Assembly: GCA_026874595.1 (NCBI GenBank)
Contig: CM049320.1
Span: 26,765,214-26,829,213, forward strand
DNA from: Sipunculus nudus
Taxonomy: Eukaryota > Annelida > Sipuncula > Golfingiida > Sipunculidae
Reading direction: 5' to 3'
Length of the DNA stretch: 64,000 nucleotides
Below are positions 26,001 to 34,339 of the stretch, piece by piece (the first letter of the stretch is position 1; each line of letters opens with the position of its first letter). Below the pieces are notes generated by a model. It was given only the letters and a program-made list of their open reading frames with translations. It had not been told where the DNA came from and did no database searches. The position numbers were made by a program, and so were the translations under genes.

Positions 26001-29000
26001 CCACACTACTCGAAATCACTCAGAATCCCCCACACTATTCAGAACCACACATTACCTCCACACTTCCCTATGAAATATTTTCACGTCTGCGTTAATATGG
26101 TAAGATCAGTGAACGGCGTACAGCAACTATACTTTCTAAACACGCATCCCGATTCCTAAACAAAACGAATACTCAACGGACAGCACAATGTATATTAGCC
26201 GGTACAGGCACACGGGACATTGTAACACCGTGAGTCAGCATCTCCGTGACAGGGCTTGCGGGTGTAAACGACAATAAAATCGTAGTCTGCGGTATATCAG
26301 TTCTTTATACAAAATATTGTACACAATGCATGGTGAAATAAAGGAAATGAAATAACTTGTAATATGGGCCCATATTCTTTTGTAACGCGCAGGATTTTCC
26401 TCCACGTTTCAAAAGCAAAACAAGTGACCCATGGGTCATGACGCTCAGCTGCCAAGCATGACCTGCGACATCATGGGCTGCAATTCACAACTTCTAGTAA
26501 AATTGTTGCAGAACCTTTATGCCAATATTGTTTAAACTTTCTACATTGCCATAAATTCTTATCATATATGTCTGGTTAAAACATAGTGAATGATGGTCTG
26601 AGGCAAAATGTATGGTTGTTGAGCTATCAGGAACTAATCCTGCTCGATACCTGTCAGTCTCACAAGGAATACCACACAGGCCACATATAAGATCAAAATA
26701 AAGCAAAAGATCAAGGAAATCCATGCAAGAATTATTGTGAAACGGGTGCTTCCATATTAATTTTTATTCAATACAAGCCAACTGTACTGAGCTTTCATAA
26801 ATGATGGTCATATTTATTAAGAAATCTTTGACCCAATGCAAGATTACATTAATATACATCCCACTGCATTCACTCTAATAGTTCTTGAGATATGTTCTAA
26901 AGGAATTTAAAGATGGCGTCCTGGTGGCCATATTGGATTTCTGACAGGTCGGAAATTGAACAACAAACATCCTCTAAAAGGAACCAAACATCATAAAAAA
27001 ATCACAGAAACTGTCCTGGCAAAAGGATTTCTAAAATGGCTACCTGGCAGACATAATGGTTTTCTGACAAGTCACACATCCTCCAATAAGACACTAAACT
27101 TGTAGCAATTGCTTCAAAGAATGTAACAGTTATGAATGTCCAAAACAATTCAAAAGGCATGATCAGGTTGGAGAGCTCTCATATCAGATTTATGAACATG
27201 CAAATGTAAATAGTGCAAGTCCAATTTGTTTTAATTATCAGCTTGCTATTCAATGGGGTCAGCAGGGTAGGTAAACTGCAAAACCTAAAAGAAAAGAAAT
27301 GCAGAAAGCATCACTAAGAGTCTTGTAATCAAATAAAGCCATCCTAAATCCATGTACAGACCCACATATTATCAGAACAAACACTTGCTGGTATATCTGA
27401 TGATTTGTATAATAATATTCAGATATCTAGAAAACTAAGTTTATTGCTATGATTCCATGATATAAACTGCAAAATGTTCCCATCATTTTATAAATCAGTA
27501 GCTAAACTTAACACTTAACTCTCATAGTCTTAATGCCTGGCCAAAGCATTCCGGCAACAGTGTTTTTGTTATGCACTAATGATATATCCTTATCACTCCA
27601 TGAGCTGATACAAAAGGGAGTCATATATCACAAGTGTCACTGACAATTATGGGCACATAGTGAGATGTACCAGTTGTGAGTGCCATATGGTTATATATAC
27701 AAGAAAACAAGAAAAATAGAGATGGTCTACAAAATAAGTTATTGTGAACATCCCTGACCTATGACCTTGGCCTTTTGCCCACATATCAACTGGATTCTTT
27801 CTAAATGATGGGTAACTACTAACCACTTACATCTGGCCGGGTGTAATTACTTGGCAACCAATGAGTGAATAACTTAGACCTGCAACCTTTAACCTCCTGA
27901 CCAGCTGACCTCAAAATCAATTAGTTATTTTTTCATGCAAAAAGACCCATAAATATGAAGTTTGAATCAAATTCAGTGATGCATAGATGTGGCATATGTG
28001 AAAGACTGAAGGTTTGGGTTGAACAGTTTCACTTGAAATATGTTCACAAGCATTTAGAACAATATTGTGACCTTGACCTTTGACCTTTTGAACTCAACAT
28101 CAATAGGCTTCTTCTCCTATTGGTAGGTAAGCCATATATGACAGATGGAAAGAATAGATTGAAAAGTTTGCTGAAAATGACTCCACGCAAGAGGAGGGTG
28201 CTGTGAACTTGACCTTTGCTCTCAAAATCAACAGGTCTTTTCCCCTGTTGGCAGAGAAGCGATATCAGTGCTGAAAGGTTTGGAATGAAAGGTCTAGCTT
28301 GAAATGTGTCCACAACCTTTTCAAAGAAGTGGATCCTGTGACCCTGACCTTTGACCTTGTGACCTCAACATCTATAGGATTCTTCTCCCACTTAGTAGGT
28401 GAGCTACATGTGAAAGATCAAATAATTGGGATGAAAGGTTTGGCTTAAAATGCATCCTGGGGCTTTTCAAAGAAGTTGTTTCTGTGACCTTGACCTTTGA
28501 CCTTATGACCTCAAAATAATTTTGGTTCTTCCCCTGTTGGTAGGTGAGCTGTATGTGAAAGATGGAAGGTTTGGGATGAAAATTTTGCCTAAAAGAATTA
28601 TTTCTGGGGGGGGTGCAAACACACCCCATAACTTCGAGAATATATGTCGCAGTGACCTAATTTCAGGTTTGCAAGGAGATCTTTTTAGAACCTCTAAGAC
28701 TGCATAGGGTTCATGGCCCTAGCCCTTATGGTTACGATTTGTGCCCTGCTAAGGGACGAACGGCCGGCCGGACGGCCGGACGGACAGACGGAAGGACGCC
28801 GGACAAAGACCCATCGCTATAGCCCAGCATGACTGAAAGTCAGCTGAGCTAAAAAAAAGAGGTAAATTTGGGTGCATGCATAGGACACACTGAACCCTTG
28901 CAAGCTTGATGCCGATAGGCAAGTGTGCCCAAGGCAAGTGCGCCCAGTGTGCCCATGGCTTACGACGGCCCTGGTTTGAACCTACCTTCATCCAGCAGCC

Positions 29001-32000
29001 TGGTGACAACAGTAGCGTCATAGTCAGGGACGAACCCTTCCATCAGCTTTGAGCCGTTAGCCATCTGAACTCCAGCTATCTGAAGGCTGTCCTTTATAGC
29101 TACTGTCCTCCCCTTCAGTTTACCTGTGGGTGCTCCCGGGATGTTGGTCTTCACATACCTACAATAAAGATTATATGTATGATCTGTAATTCTATAATTA
29201 CAAAGAGAAGGGGGGGGGGATTAGCCCGTTAGTTGAGACGTTTGACTTGAATGTACTTTTGAATTTTGATTGGAATACTCGAATGCTTCAGTCTGGGCAA
29301 TTCGTACCGTGTACTCGAATCTAAAATTATAACACGTGTACTAGATCTTAAAGTGGGGCTGCGGAGAATAGGTTGTGTGTGGGGGAAGGGGTGTGTATGT
29401 GTGTGGGGGTGGGGGCGGTACATGAGTCCTAGAATTATAACGCGGCAGAGGTAAACGAGTACAAAATCTGGCGCTATTTTCAGTATTAATATATATCATT
29501 TCATTTCTAAAGTTTTTCTTTTACTTGTCGAAAAAAGGCTCCGGCGCCCCCTCTATATCCGCCCCAGAGCAAATTCGTGTGTACACATCACTAAAACGTA
29601 AAGGCAACATGAATCAAGTCATTATCGTAGGGCGTTTCATGTATTTTCGAGATTTATTCCGATTGATTAAACAGAGTACAAATTTATATTGTAGATACAT
29701 GCCAATCATTATAATGGTTTTCCCAGGGGTCTTTATATACATACCATGCATTTGAGGGTTCTTCTAGGGGTCTTCCGGTACATACCATGCATTATTAGGG
29801 TTCTCCTCGTGGTCTGTAGATACGTACCAAGCATTATAGGGGTTCTCCTCGGGGTCTGTAGATATATACCATGCATTTGAGTGTTTTCCTAGGGGTCTGT
29901 AGATATATACCAAGCATTACACGAGTTCTATTTGGGGTCTGTAGATACATACCAAGCATTATAAGGGTTCTCCTCGGTGTCTGGTCTCCTACCGGGCGTC
30001 CGCGGATACTTTACTTCCGGTAATGGTTCATTGTATTTTTCAAGCGTAGTGTATCCATCAACCACTGCGTTCACAAAATCTGCATCAGAAATTTTAATGT
30101 ATTAATGTAGTAAGTCTGAAGTCAGATGTATCAATTTTAAGCAAGTTGGCGGCATATATTTGAATTTAGTATATATGATGTCCAGATTTCTTTGTTGAGT
30201 GTGTTCTATCATTTTTGCGAGCTCCCTACTTGTTAAAAACAGAGGGATATTAACAAGACAAAACGCCTATGTATAGTAGGATCGGCATTTTATGCCTGTT
30301 TTTATGAAAGGTTCAAAGGTTTACTGAAATCATCAGACATCAGGTATCGGAATAAACCCCTTTAATCAGACTCATCGACAATTTTTATGTTTGCATGAGG
30401 TTTAGTGTATCTCAGAATTGTGCAAAACCTGTAGGATCACAATGAAAAGGATTGTATATATCCTTAAAAAATATATTATCGTCATTATATACATGTATAT
30501 ATTTTTAATATACATGAGTCAGTGATTCTGTGAAGTAACTAACATTTTGTATTTCTATTTTGCATTTTCCATTCTAGTGAATGTCAGCTAAATGCGACAT
30601 TCATAACAATTGGAGAATTTTGGTGAATGGACACATCCATATATACTATACTTACCAGAGTATGACTTCAGCTCATCTTGTTCCAGATGGAACCCCAGGC
30701 TAGAGGCAACACCTGAGAGCTGATCTAGTGTTGGCTTCTGTACTGCATGGTCTCTATGGACAGCTAAAGAATACGTATACCCTTATTTATGTGACTGAGA
30801 GTAGTTCTGCGTTGCCAACATATCTTTGCTGCTGTTACCAAAGATTGCCTTTAGTAATTCTTGGTTTCGATGGCGCCAAAAATGCGGATAATACTGGCCA
30901 CATACAACTCCTGCATCCGAATTCCGTTTATCCAAACAAATTTATTAATAAATGTTATGATCGGATTAATGAGGGTCTAACTGTATTTGTTATTAATAGT
31001 GTTTGCTACTTTCGGATAAATAAAAAAAAATGGTCTGGTTTCAAAAATGGAATCGCCGATGCTAATATTTGTTGAATAATCATTCAAATATATCATATTA
31101 ATTAACTAAAATGACTGACGTCAAGCCATCCCATGACGTAGAACATCCAAAACGGTATTTCTGTGAGGTATGAATAAGCTCCCAAGGCCTTGGCTACTAC
31201 AGTTGAACTGTCTTTAATCAAGCCCGTGTATCTGTTTATTTTATCACGCTTTTACAACCTTGCAAACACAAAACATATTATCACCAAAACAAAACGTCTG
31301 TATTTATCAAACAGAACATTCTTGTTTCAGTTTGATTATTTAATTACAAACAGTGTCGTATGTCTATGTGTAAAAGAGCTTACATTCCACTCCATTCATG
31401 TTGATCCCTACTGAACTGCTACCTCTGAAAATAAAACATATCACACATGGGTCAATTATACCTAAAGGGTAAAAAAACATATATTTAAAGTATTTATTTC
31501 AATATGTTACCTTTTTGTGACATTGTGCAAAAATACAACATGCTTAGTAGGACTGGCCTTGGAACGAAGCCGATATGGAGGGTGTTCATTATCTCTGAGG
31601 TGCATCATAGCGAGTTCCCTATTTCCCTTTTGTATCATTTGTTCTCGCATACACGAGTAACCAGGGTGGATCAAGAATTTAAGAAAAGGGGGTTCCAAAT
31701 CAGAAAGACTAATGAAAACCACCAAAAAAAGGAAAGGGGGGGGGGGGGGGGGGGGGGGTTCAAAACGCAAAATTCTTAAAAGAGGCGGGGTATGACTAAA
31801 AAAGGGGGGGGGGGGGCTCCGGACCCCCCCCCCCTCCCCCCCCCCCCCCCCCCGATCCGCTTCTGGTAACACGAATATAAAGTGCATAAATAAAACCACC
31901 CATATACCAGAGGTCGTTTTTACTCAAAACAAACCGCTTCCAGAGCAGTGTGAGACGACCGAGACTACTTGTGTCAACTGTCAAACTTGAAAATAAAAAA

Positions 32001-32351
32001 AAAAAATTCTTCATCTCAAGGAAGCATCTCCTATTTATATTTCACACGCGTGTGCTTACGAAATATTACTTATTCCGTGAAGTTCTTACCACAAAATACC
32101 CTTGTTAATGTTATTTGCCTTGAAACAATTCTTGCCCAACATATTTGAACGGACTACTTAACCCGCTTCACTATATTTATACCTACGCCCAGGTGCATTA
32201 TGGGGTGGCAGATTTTGACGCTCATAAATTCCAGCAGCAGAGTTGTGCTTAAACTGGCCCAGTCCATGAAATATTTATGACTTAATTCTTGCTTCTGACT
32301 GAGAAAACCAACGTTCCGGCGTTGTATCGCACTTTGTATCTGTACCGCCAT
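10543..32351 (-). CDS. Amidase-signature (AS) family amidase, 12-exon gene
   Basis: Predicted serine hydrolase that cleaves carboxamides to the acid and ammonia. Exons in transcript order: 32346-32351 (inferred), 30656-30737, 29953-30079, 28986-29158, 21763-21902, 20940-21140, 20342-20413, 18969-19125, 14111-14173, 12410-12540, 11293-11449, 10543-10733. They total 1,500 nt (499 residues plus stop) and every junction keeps phase. The AS core is clear: VAIKD (Lys94), GGSSSGSA (cis-Ser169) and GTDTGGSIR (nucleophile Ser193), followed by [13 protein letters not shown]. The N-terminal PRTPGRRP...EENP segment and a C-terminal [10 protein letters not shown]...[10 protein letters not shown] segment match the Rhodococcus-type amidases; from memory those use Lys96/Ser171/Ser195, an almost identical spacing. 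I see no signal peptide or membrane anchor, so it is probably cytosolic and not FAAH-like. Introns hold many mobile elements. The substrate is unknown. The family call is firm; the first exon is uncertain. Confidence 0.9.
10755..10808 (+). repeat. (TA)n microsatellite
   Basis: TA tract in the last amidase intron, just upstream of exon 12. Confidence 0.95.
10930..10990 (+). repeat. (TA)n microsatellite
   Basis: TA tract in the last amidase intron. Confidence 0.95.
11293..11449 (-). CDS. Amidase exon 11
   Basis: Encodes [20 protein letters not shown], then [20 protein letters not shown], matching the YAKAxNLxRxLRxxYDxALxxxDVLVMPT segment. Acceptor taacag, donor G|gtaaga, phase 1. Confidence 0.93.
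12410..12540 (-). CDS. Amidase exon 10
   Basis: Encodes [20 protein letters not shown] and on to [11 protein letters not shown]. The GL.DYY.RA and IKxxxxxGRYM pattern is typical of the class. Acceptor gatatag at 12542, donor AAG|gtccag (weak, but the only in-phase site). Confidence 0.88.
13290..13400 (-). repeat. Possible tRNA-like SINE fragment
   Basis: Minus strand reads CATTAGCTCAGTTGGTCAT, a good A box, followed by a weak B-box-like GGCTTTGAATCTTG. Not a functional tRNA as far as I can see. Confidence 0.3.
13729..13791 (+). repeat. (CA)n(TA)n compound microsatellite
   Basis: CA tract passing into a TA tract, in an amidase intron. Confidence 0.95.
14111..14173 (-). CDS. Amidase exon 9 (63 nt)
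   Basis: Short exon encoding [21 protein letters not shown], split at both ends (phases 1 and 1). It fits the substrate-lid region (HxGALFxPIATEGA type) of bacterial homologues. Acceptor ttcacag, donor G|gtacgt. Confidence 0.88.
15430..15610 (+). repeat. Dispersed repeat related to 46140-46340
   Basis: Shared ordered motifs: TCTGATTCT, ATCAGACCAAGG, TTTGGAGCTGGATGCAC, CTCTGTGCC and TCCTGGTGG. Confidence 0.55.
16203..17165 (+). repeat. Tandem duplication, two units of about 520 bp
   Basis: ACAGATCCATTATATG at 16214 and ACAGATCCATCATATG near 16734 begin parallel stretches (TCTAATTGAAGCCAAGAGAT, GGAACCTGTTATCTTGC, GAGACAGTCA). A relative of the sequence just before the first unit (ACAAACCCGGAGCA...) recurs at 18530-18620, so a third partial unit follows the inserted element. 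Confidence 0.7.
17166..18172. mobile_element. TIR element of about 1.0 kb, non-autonomous DNA transposon
   Basis: Left end GGCAGTGTGTAAAACCCGG then ACCCCACGG; the right end is its inverted copy (CCGTGGGGTCCGGG then TTTTACACACTGCC). The TIR is about 27 bp. It interrupts the second unit of the 520-bp duplication, and flanks TGCATTCA/TTCATTCA may be a degraded 8-bp target duplication. CAGTG ends suggest hAT. The interior has no transposase frame. Confidence 0.75.
18969..19125 (-). CDS. Amidase exon 8
   Basis: Encodes [17 protein letters not shown], then ADPDV-like and [20 protein letters not shown] segments, matching the LKGLRIGVVxEGF...AVxxLxxxGAxVEEVS region that follows the core in AS enzymes. 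Acceptor acag at 19127, donor G|gtacag, phase 1. Confidence 0.93.
19233..19305 (+). mobile_element. Pogo/Tigger-like terminal fragment
   Basis: TACAGTAGAACCTCGAATAT, then CCGAAT and an inverted TTCGGATAT about 25 nt on. Related ends occur at 21160-21190, near 30965-30985 and at 61795-61863. Confidence 0.45.
19473..19897 (+). repeat. Tandem repeat of about 142 bp, 3 copies
   Basis: Units start AATCGTCAAAAGGCTACG at 19473, 19612 and 19757 and share GGGTGCGACTGACCAAGCTG and GTTATGGCGTATTACG. Confidence 0.88.
20009..20072 (+). repeat. (TA)n microsatellite
   Basis: TA tract with one ATAAATATAA interruption, intronic. Confidence 0.93.
20342..20413 (-). CDS. Amidase exon 7
   Basis: Encodes [18 protein letters not shown] and the next few residues to YTKM, matching the VIAGxDxxDPRQ segment of the family. 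Donor is ATG|gtgaat. A nearer gt (gtacac) would put a stop at the next junction, so the later one was chosen. Phase 0 at both ends. Confidence 0.85.
20940..21140 (-). CDS. Amidase exon 6 (nucleophile Ser)
   Basis: Residues 177-243. Carries [19 protein letters not shown] with nucleophile S193, then [14 protein letters not shown] and [19 protein letters not shown]. This is the diagnostic amidase signature. Acceptor attttag, donor GAG|gtaaat; both ends are phase 0. Confidence 0.97.
21427..21520 (+). repeat. Poly-C bearing element fragment
   Basis: Two long C-runs (about 21456-21468 and 21501-21517) around TTTTGGCAAGGGGGATGG. Intronic, non-coding. Confidence 0.5.
21763..21902 (-). CDS. Amidase exon 5 (cis-Ser loop)
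   Basis: Residues 130-176. Begins [12 protein letters not shown] and contains the glycine/serine-rich [10 protein letters not shown] that carries the cis-serine (S169). Acceptor aacag, donor GTG|gtaaaa, phase 0. The preceding intron (about 7.1 kb) is the longest in the gene and is filled by a minisatellite and mobile elements. Confidence 0.95.
22040..22248 (+). repeat. tRNA-derived SINE
   Basis: A-box-like TATTGGCAAAGGTGCCGG (22069-22086) and a perfect B box GGTTCGAATCC (22109-22119), about 23 nt apart, followed by a tail with CCAGCATTATAAATGGGTAC. It abuts the next element at 22250. Confidence 0.65.
22250..23421 (+). mobile_element. CTAGTG...TAAAA element, second copy
   Basis: Head CTAGTGGCCCATGGGCC, then GACGCTCAGCTGA; tail TCAGTTAGCTGAGCTAAAA. 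The interior has three to four units like those at 5407-7356, with G-runs at the same unit position (about 22580-22597 and 23197-23213) and an ACGGACGGCCGGACGG patch before the tail. Confidence 0.75.
24296..26070 (+). repeat. 29-bp minisatellite, about 60 units with a 449-bp higher-order repeat
   Basis: Unit ACTACTCGG AACCACACAG AAACCCCCAC (29 bp) with ordered variants (CTTGG, CATGGAATCAC, CCTCCACAGCCTCTC). Because 29 is not a multiple of 3 and the unit lacks stops on the plus strand, long frames cycle through all three phases; they are not genes. Matching variants at 25111/25560 and 25293/25742 give a 449-bp higher-order period. It lies inside an amidase intron. Confidence 0.95.
26421..28854 (+). 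mobile_element. CTAG-type element with a tandem core of about 140 bp
   Basis: Head CAAGTGACCCATGGGTCA (perfect 14-bp palindrome at 26425-26438) then GACGCTCAGCTG; tail AGTCAGCTGAGCTAAAA after GGCCGGACGGCCGGACGG. The core (about 27750-28620) repeats every 135-146 bp with TGTGACCTTGACCTTTGACC. The left half has GGCCATATTGGAT motifs also seen at 47760-48517. Non-coding. Confidence 0.7.
28986..29158 (-). CDS. Amidase exon 4 (catalytic Lys)
   Basis: Residues 72-130. Contains [18 protein letters not shown] with the catalytic lysine (K94) and [18 protein letters not shown]. Acceptor attgtag, donor G|gtaggt, phase 1. Confidence 0.95.
29701..29992 (-). repeat. 42-bp array duplicating the exon-3 donor region
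   Basis: Units start at plus positions 29701, 29743, 29784, 29826, 29868, 29909 and 29951 (41-42 bp); the last overlaps exon 3. On the minus strand each unit reads like GAGGAGAACCCTTATAATGC, then TTG|gtatgt and atctacag, so each carries a donor-like site and an acceptor-like ctacag. Copies diverge mainly in the former exon part. Confidence 0.9.
29953..30079 (-). CDS. Amidase exon 3
   Basis: Encodes residues about 30-72, ending PRTPGRRP...EENPYNAW, a hallmark stretch of this amidase class. Acceptor is gatgcag and donor TG|gtatgt (phase 2). The last part of this exon plus its donor is repeated six more times in the adjoining intron (see 29701-29992). Later donors are excluded because read-through meets a TAG in the next repeat unit. 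Confidence 0.92.
30656..30737 (-). CDS. Amidase exon 2 (N-terminal helices)
   Basis: Encodes [20 protein letters not shown] and the residues up to SYS, the N-terminal helical segment typical of Rhodococcus-type amidases. Donor is gtaagt, phase 1. The acceptor is either tacag before 30737 or atgcag before 30742; the first fits the proposed start exon. The frame is open upstream for only a few codons and has no ATG, so a 5' exon is required. Confidence 0.85.
30965..30985 (-). mobile_element. Pogo/Tigger-like terminal fragment
   Basis: Minus strand reads TACAGTTAGACCCTCATTAA, then TCCG, resembling the ends at 19233 and 61863. Confidence 0.35.
31665..31868. mobile_element. Short element with poly-G/poly-C core
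   Basis: GGTGGATCAAGAATTTAAG at the left and CCCGATCCGCTTCTG at the right form imperfect inverted ends around several G- and C-runs (31736-31758, 31804-31816, 31825-31853). A related sequence lies at 46575-46760. Confidence 0.45.
32346..32351 (-). CDS. Amidase, inferred first coding exon (Met-Ala)
   Basis: ATGGCG followed by a gtacag donor, the same donor hexamer used by the exon ending at 18969. Joined in phase 0 to AAG at 30737 it gives M-A-K-P-T-L, and the whole gene then sums to exactly 500 codons. The start sits in CAAGATGGCGG, a good Kozak context and a YY1-type motif. An alternative donor a few bases on (A then gtgcga) joined to an acceptor at 30743 would also keep frame. Position and phase are the only support. 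Confidence 0.35.
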
Positions 32352-32399
32352 CTTGCGGCAACTCATTTAACAAATTAACCACTATCTGGCCCTCTTATT

Positions 32400-32830
32400 T
32401 CATGAACTGGTAATCTTGGCCGGTTCCCGGACGGTCAGCGCCACACACCGCCGCCTGCTTCTCTAAGGTCTTTTCCAGTGACGTGAGCAGTGGTCTTTTG
32501 CAGAATCTTTTTTAAAACCATCATGGTGCATTCAGTCATCGCCTTTTCCGGGCTTCGAATTGGCTACTAATATTCCCATTTAATTTGTCTTAATATTTTT
32601 AGGCCGTCGCTTATGTTGAGTTCGGCGAGACTTTAAAAAACTATAACCCTCAGCCTCAGTGTTAACGTTTATCGGACCAACACTCTTGATAGTAGGCCTA
32701 ACAAACTCTGGCTTAGCCAATCAGCGCGAGATATTCAGGTGCACACGCGACGAGCGCAGTCAAAATGTACCGGCTGACTGAAACGTTCACGTTTAGCGAG
32801 TCGCAATTTGACAGTTAATACACGGGTTCA
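32400..32830 (-). promoter_or_regulatory. Candidate amidase promoter region
   Basis: CpG density is visibly higher here than in the flanks. The plus strand carries AGCCAATCAGCGCG near 32715 (an NF-Y/CCAAT consensus), about 370 bp upstream of the proposed ATG. I see no TATA box. Placement depends on the inferred first exon. Confidence 0.35.
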
Positions 32831-33123
32831 GACAAATGCTGCCAGCTGCTCTTGTCATCTCCGCAGAGTGAATTTTACTGGAACTGTCGGTACTAAATAT
32901 TTGTGTCTACACAATAAAATAAAAGTGTCTACAATATGCATTTTCATTTGGCCTATGGACCGTTGTATTCATTCAGCAGAGATATATCATAGGACACGGT
33001 CCATGTTTGGAATACCTTAATCCATGATTTCAGTGCAAATGTTACCAAGCGGGTCGAGCTGTGGGACCGCTGTTGGCGTTCTCATAGCAACGATGCCACT
33101 CACATGAGGCTTGGCGGCCTGAT

Positions 33124-33184
33124 ATGCAAATAAGGGACAATCGTCTGGTCCTCAAAGAGCCTTGTGAAGCCTCAATATGCAAAT
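33124..33184 (+). promoter_or_regulatory. Two ATGCAAAT octamers
   Basis: Exact octamers at 33124-33131 and 33177-33184, both in ATATGCAAATA context, about 800 bp upstream of the proposed amidase start. POU-factor sites by consensus only. Confidence 0.3.
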
Positions 33185-33805
33185 ATCAGGGATTCACCAT
33201 ACGGACTATACAGGGCTTTAGGGATAGGAGCTGGCACTGAGTTAAATCTATTGGTACATGGAATCACGTTTTATTTTAAGCATTTTATTAGTAAACGCAA
33301 ATACTATAGCCCAGGCAGGGCTAAGTCGTACTCTTAGCCCTGAGTCCGATTCTGCTCAGTGTGAAATAGAACACGATACTGTTTTTTTAGCACTTACCCA
33401 AACAGCCGAGATGAACAGAGGGCCGAGAGAATAAGCAGGGGTTCTTGCTGTGTTATCTAGGTCATTACAGTTAGTGTAAAACACATTATTTGATGCACAG
33501 CTCACTTACTCTTGCTCTGCAGATCCAAGTCACCCTCTTCAGTTGCTATGGTGTATTCTTTACAATAGTAAGGCACATAAGTAATTATCCCGAGATGCTC
33601 AAGGATGTACAAGCATTCTATCCAACACAGGGCCCCTCCTGGGTGTTCCCATATCCTCCCGCCTAATCAGACTGGCTGCTCCAGTATCCTCCCTCATAAA
33701 TCTATCCACGATTTATTCTGTAGATTAGATAAAGAGATAATAAGGACTCTAGTACACCGTAGGTTATGTAGAATATAGAAAAAGGTAGCGAGGGATATAT
33801 AAATA

Positions 33806-33822
33806 TATATATATATATATAA

Positions 33823-33874
<52 letters not shown>
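33806..33874 (+). repeat. (TA)n microsatellite
   Basis: TA tract, intergenic. Confidence 0.95.
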
Positions 33875-33875
<1 letters not shown>

Positions 33876-34113
33876 GATTAGTCGTTTTCTTTCGTAATCG
33901 ATAAAATGGATTGCATAATCCATCACAAACAACGCATGCACATATAAAGAAGTCAAATTATCCTGATAAAAAATTCTTATCTTATCAGAGGAAATTAAAA
34001 GATGGGGCACATTAAAACTGATTTTAGGTATAATGATATAAAGCAGAGTTTACGGTTAAATAATATACATAAAATAATCGAGTTATAATTGATCATATGT
34101 CTTTTTTTATTAG

Positions 34114-34114
34114 T

Positions 34115-34149
<35 letters not shown>

Positions 34150-34151
34150 AT
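34114..34151 (+). repeat. (TA)n(TG)n microsatellite
   Basis: TA tract followed by a TG tract. Confidence 0.92.
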
Positions 34152-34339
34152 ATGAATATATTTTTCTATATGAGAGAGATAGAGCGAGAGAGAGACTGAC
34201 TGATATATGTGTTGATTAAAATCAATACATTTTCTCTTGCTCTTTAAATTCATAAAAATTTCATAACATTTGAGTTTACAGTTTAACTCCAGTTTCTTAT
34301 AGTTAACAAAAACCGATATGATCAAAACAGGTTTTCTGT

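Noticed and set aside
24900-26073. Long plus-strand open frames (up to 285 codons) rich in His/Thr/Pro
   Set aside because: They are translations of the 29-bp minisatellite in an amidase intron, open in every frame because the unit has no stop.
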